Source: an uncultured Bacilli bacterium
Lineage (GTDB): Bacteria; Bacillota_I; Bacilli_A; RF39; UBA660
Direction: 5' to 3'
Length of the DNA stretch: 15,379 nt
Assembly: GCA_947624095.1 (NCBI GenBank)
Contig: CANQIR010000007.1
Location: forward strand, 1 to 15,379
Shown here: positions 12,587 through 15,379 of the stretch, piece after piece
How the letters are laid out: every line of letters begins with the position of its first letter
How positions within the stretch are numbered: position 1 is the first letter of the stretch
Program-made: the position numbers and the translations under genes
Notes under the pieces: generated by a model
Database searches by the model: none
Seen by the model: only the letters and a program-made list of their open reading frames with translations
Told to the model about the DNA's origin: nothing

Positions 12587-14590
12587 ATGAATGCAAAAGA
12601 AATGCAAGAAGAAAGGGAACATTTAAAGATTACTTGTGAATTACTGGATGAGAAGATTACAAAGATGGGTGAACACATCTTTGAATCAAAAGAAAAAGCC
12701 GAAGATTTCTCAAGATATGTCTGGGAGAATAAAGGGGATATGGATGTTCAAGAACTCAATAGTGTAAGAACTGAGAGTGAAATGGATGCAAGGAATATGC
12801 TGAGAGAAAGGGATTACTTTAAAAAACTAATGAAAATTAAAGAAGCACCTTATTTTGCATCTATTATTTTTCAAGAAGATGAGGGGGCAAAAAGAGATAT
12901 TTATATTGGGATGACTTATTTGAAGAAAGATGAGTTTACTAATATAATTTATGACTGGCGGGCGCCAATTAGTAGTTTATTTTATGATTATGAAACGGGT
13001 AAAGCTGAATATGTGGCACCGGAAGGAATTATTAAAGGAGAGTTAGAAAGAAAAAGACAATATAAGATAGAGAATAGGAAGTTAGTAAGAGTATTTGATA
13101 ATTCTTTAAATATTAATGATGAAATGTTACAAGAAGTATTAGCTGAAAATTCTAATGAAAAGATGAAGAATATTGTTAATACAATTCAGCAAGAACAGAA
13201 TCAAGTTATTAGAAATACAAGGGATAAGAATTTAATAGTGCAAGGTATTGCTGGTAGTGGGAAGACGAGTGTAGCACTACATAGGATTGCTTTCTTACTT
13301 TATAAAATACCTAATTTAACGAGTGAGAAGATATTGATATTTTCACCTAACCAAATATTTACGGAGTATATTTCGAATGTATTACCTGAATTAGGAGAAG
13401 AAAATACAGTTCAGACAACATTCCATGATTATTTACATAAGATTATTTCTGAATATAAAAATGTAGAAACCTTTATTCATTTTTTAGCCCGTTACTACCA
13501 AGATGGTGATGTGGATAAAGGATTAGTTATCTACAAGCAAAGTAAAGAAATAATTAAAGATATGGAAGATTATGTGGATGATTTAATAAAAAATACGAAA
13601 TTTAAAACTGGTTTTGTGGAAAATAAAGTATTTGAATATCAACCTAAAGAATTAAATCAAATGTTTCACGAAAGATATAGTAATTTGACTTTCTTTGAAA
13701 GAATAAAAGAGATGGCAATTAAATTAAGTGAAAGTAATTACCGAGGGAAGAGCGGGAAAAAGAATACTTATCAAAAATTAATATTAGAAGCTTTAGGGAT
13801 TAAGAAAGATTTTAAATATTTCTTAAGAGATTTTTATAAAAGTAAATTCTTTAAATATGAAATTAAGGAAAGTGAGATTAATAAGTTAAAGAATAATAAA
13901 GAGATTAATTATGAGGATGCTTTATTACTAGTATATTTAAAAGGATTAATGGAAGGGTTTTATTATGATAGGTATATGGAACAAGTAGTAATTGATGAAG
14001 CTCAGGATTATAATTTTTTACAATATAAAATTATAAGTAAAATATTTAAAAGAGCTAATTTTACAATACTGGGCGATATTAATCAAAATATTAATCCATA
14101 TTATCATTATGATAGTTTAGATGAGTTGAATGAATTATGGAAGAGTAGGTATATTGAGTTATCTAAGACTTATAGATCAAGTGAAGAGATAATAGAATAT
14201 ACTAATAAAATATTAGGTCTTAAACATATTAGTGCGATTAGAAAGGAAGTTCATCAACCGGTATTAATTCATAAACAAAGTGATTTAGAAACAGATATTA
14301 ATTTATTAAAAGAGAAGTATAAGAATACGGCGATTGTTACTAAGGATGAAGTAACTGCTTTAAGAGTTTATGATAGATTAAAGAATAAATTTAAAATATC
14401 TTATGTTGATGCTAATAGTGAAGAGTTTTCGAAAGAATTATTAGTAATTCCGGCTTATTTAGCGAAGGGATTAGAATTTGATTCAGTAATTGTTTATCAA
14501 GATGATAAATCTAAGTATGATAAAGATGAAAAGAATTTATTATATGTGGCTTGTACGAGAGCACAGCACGAGTTAATAGTTTTTGAGTAA
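12587..14590 (+). CDS. helD: HelD-type UvrD-like helicase, RNA polymerase recycling factor
   Basis: A 667-residue superfamily 1 helicase-like ATPase of the HelD family, which removes stalled RNA polymerase from DNA using ATP. The start at 12587 follows GGAGGG by seven bases. An in-frame TTG at 12509 would read through the leader hairpin and is rejected. The N-terminal ~75 residues are a charged coiled-coil, as expected for the arm that enters the polymerase secondary channel. Next come the HelD-specific YDWRAPISSLFYDYE and APEGIIKGE segments. Walker A is GIAGSGKT (K226). Walker B is VVIDEAQD. Later motifs are ILGDINQNI, KTYRSSEEI, LAKGLEFDSVIVY and YVACTRAQHE. It is shorter than Bacillus HelD (about 774). 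A more general UvrD/Rep helicase is the alternative, but the WRAP segment favours HelD. It has its own leader with a terminator. Confidence 0.87.
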   Translation: MNAKEMQEEREHLKITCELLDEKITKMGEHIFESKEKAEDFSRYVWENKGDMDVQELNSVRTESEMDARNMLRERDYFKKLMKIKEAPYFASIIFQEDEGAKRDIYIGMTYLKKDEFTNIIYDWRAPISSLFYDYETGKAEYVAPEGIIKGELERKRQYKIENRKLVRVFDNSLNINDEMLQEVLAENSNEKMKNIVNTIQQEQNQVIRNTRDKNLIVQGIAGSGKTSVALHRIAFLLYKIPNLTSEKILIFSPNQIFTEYISNVLPELGEENTVQTTFHDYLHKIISEYKNVETFIHFLARYYQDGDVDKGLVIYKQSKEIIKDMEDYVDDLIKNTKFKTGFVENKVFEYQPKELNQMFHERYSNLTFFERIKEMAIKLSESNYRGKSGKKNTYQKLILEALGIKKDFKYFLRDFYKSKFFKYEIKESEINKLKNNKEINYEDALLLVYLKGLMEGFYYDRYMEQVVIDEAQDYNFLQYKIISKIFKRANFTILGDINQNINPYYHYDSLDELNELWKSRYIELSKTYRSSEEIIEYTNKILGLKHISAIRKEVHQPVLIHKQSDLETDINLLKEKYKNTAIVTKDEVTALRVYDRLKNKFKISYVDANSEEFSKELLVIPAYLAKGLEFDSVIVYQDDKSKYDKDEKNLLYVACTRAQHELIVFE

Positions 14591-14593
14591 ATT

Positions 14594-14624
14594 AAAAAAG
14601 CTTCAGTTTTGGAAGCTTTATTTG
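14594..14624. terminator. Bidirectional terminator between HelD and the dehydrogenase
   Basis: AAAGCTTC (14597-14604) pairs with GAAGCTTT (14612-14619) around a seven-base loop. On the minus strand the stem is followed by a run of T residues (complement of 14594-14599), making a strong terminator for the dehydrogenase. On the plus strand the T tract is interrupted and weaker. Confidence 0.75.
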
Positions 14625-15379
14625 TTTGGATCAATTAATATCTTAATAGCACTATCATTACCATTAGTTAAGCGTTCATATGAAGCTTGAACTTGTTCTA
14701 ATGGTACGATATCATCGACAAATTTTAACATATTAATTTTCTTTTCAGACATTAATTCAATACATTTTTGGAATTCTTGAGAAGTGTAACCGATAGCACC
14801 TAGAACAATTAATTCGTGCATTACAATTAGGACTGATGGAATAGTGATACTATCCATAGATACACCAACCATTACTACTTTACCATTTGGTCTTGCCAAA
14901 GCAAGTGCAGAACTTACAGCAGCGGAATTACCTGAGCAATCAAAGACGATATCATAACCGTATGGACATTTTCTGCGAGCATTTTCCATAAATTTTTCGT
15001 CTTTTGCATTAAACCATTCATCAGCACATCCTAATTCAACACTCTTAGCACCACGTTTAGGATTAGTTTCGCTAACAGCAACATAAGAAGCACCATCCAT
15101 TTTAGCAAACATAGCACATATTTGACCAATGATACCGCCACCTACTACTAAGACTTTAGCGCCAATTTGGACATTAGCAAGATCAACGGCGTGAAGACCA
15201 ACTGCAGTTGGTTCAACCATAGCAACTTCTTCATCAGTAATGTTATCTGGAACTTTAAAAGTCATATCGGGACGAATAGCTGTTTTTTTAGCATAAGCGC
15301 CAGGATTAGTTAGAGATAATCCAATAGCTTTTGACCAAGTTTCTGGACAATATTGGGGATTACCAGTTTCACAAGCGGG
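14618..15379 (-). CDS. Zinc-type MDR alcohol/polyol dehydrogenase, 5' end beyond window
   Basis: The reading frame stays open from the stop at 14618 to the right edge, so the Met codon at 15265 is internal and about 253 residues are visible. The first visible part contains PACETGNPQYCPE, two cysteines in the place of the structural-zinc loop of medium-chain dehydrogenases. Then come MVEPTAVGLHAVD (Glu near the catalytic zinc), the Rossmann turn VLVVGGGIIGQICAMFA, an acidic strand end AVSETNPKR, FDCSGN and GKVVMVGVS. This fits NAD(P)-dependent, zinc-dependent dehydrogenases of the sorbitol/threonine/butanediol dehydrogenase type. E in the strand end (SETNPKR) suggests NAD rather than NADP, a weak inference. 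Substrate cannot be determined. The gene is convergent with HelD and shows no relation to it. Confidence 0.85.
   Translation of the reverse strand, partial: PACETGNPQYCPETWSKAIGLSLTNPGAYAKKTAIRPDMTFKVPDNITDEEVAMVEPTAVGLHAVDLANVQIGAKVLVVGGGIIGQICAMFAKMDGASYVAVSETNPKRGAKSVELGCADEWFNAKDEKFMENARRKCPYGYDIVFDCSGNSAAVSSALALARPNGKVVMVGVSMDSITIPSVLIVMHELIVLGAIGYTSQEFQKCIELMSEKKINMLKFVDDIVPLEQVQASYERLTNGNDSAIKILIDPNK

Noticed and set aside
12567..12587. Six-codon upstream reading frame (MKWRDF) overlapping the HelD start by TGATG
   Set aside because: No ribosome binding site precedes its ATG, and it contains the HelD ribosome binding site, so it is probably fortuitous.
12434..12622. Minus-strand open frame across the HelD leader
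   Set aside because: It spans two terminators and the HelD start, is Phe/Lys-rich from A/T tracts, and has no good ribosome binding site.
1..15379. DGR reverse transcriptase, Avd gene or template repeat
   Set aside because: I looked for an RT-like protein and for a second GC-rich copy of the variable block on both strands and saw none. If the system exists, these parts lie elsewhere.

Overview
The window looks like the chromosome of an uncultured low-GC Bacillota (Firmicutes) bacterium, probably a gut-type Bacilli lineage. Coding DNA is strongly A/T-rich with A- or T-ending codons, genes have strong AGGAG-type ribosome binding sites and are closed by short intrinsic terminators, and the families present (YugP peptidase, UgtP-like glycosyltransferase, HelD, SipW-type signal peptide) are typical of that phylum. 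TGA is used as a stop (9134-9136, 6012-6014), so the mycoplasma code does not apply. This placement is inference from family content and composition.

Layout. 1-329: 3' end of a YugP-like zinc peptidase. 401-3484: a 1027-residue membrane-anchored subtilisin-like protease with a Lys/Glu-rich cytoplasmic tail. 3507-3591: four copies of a 23-bp repeat, each carrying TATAAT. 3632-4897: an AAA ATPase/DUF4143 protein. 4919-6650 (minus): a two-gene unit of a CmpB-like membrane protein and a GT28 glycolipid synthase. 6796-9716 (plus, divergent): an acyltransferase / acyl-CoA ligase / acyltransferase operon. Together 4919-9716 forms a membrane-lipid region that could supply phosphatidate and then glycolipids. 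9767-10549: an unrecognised protein with a transglutaminase-like Cys-His-Asp pattern. 10592-10804 (minus): a small ribbon-helix-helix regulator. 10916-12439: an exported protein divergent from it. 12587-14590: a HelD-type RNA polymerase recycling helicase behind a leader terminator. 14618-15379 (minus): a partial zinc-type alcohol dehydrogenase.

The most interesting element is the exported protein at 10916-12439. It joins a SipW-type signal and TasA-like N-terminus to a C-terminal domain whose last ~130 bases (about 12245-12362) have about 58% GC in a roughly 30% GC setting. There, 12 of 18 consecutive codons end in C (AAC, TAC, GAC, CGC, AGC, GGC, GTC, TTC), followed by a 24-base adenine-free GC-rich tail. 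This is what the variable repeat of a diversity-generating retroelement (DGR) looks like after adenine-directed mutagenesis of AAC codons. No reverse transcriptase, accessory gene or template repeat is visible here, so it would be a remote (trans) target. The adjacent RHH gene and a cluster of TGTA/TACA half-sites between the two genes suggest dedicated on/off control of this surface protein.

No rRNA, tRNA, CRISPR array, insertion sequence or origin was seen. No gene-free stretch exceeds 300 bases.
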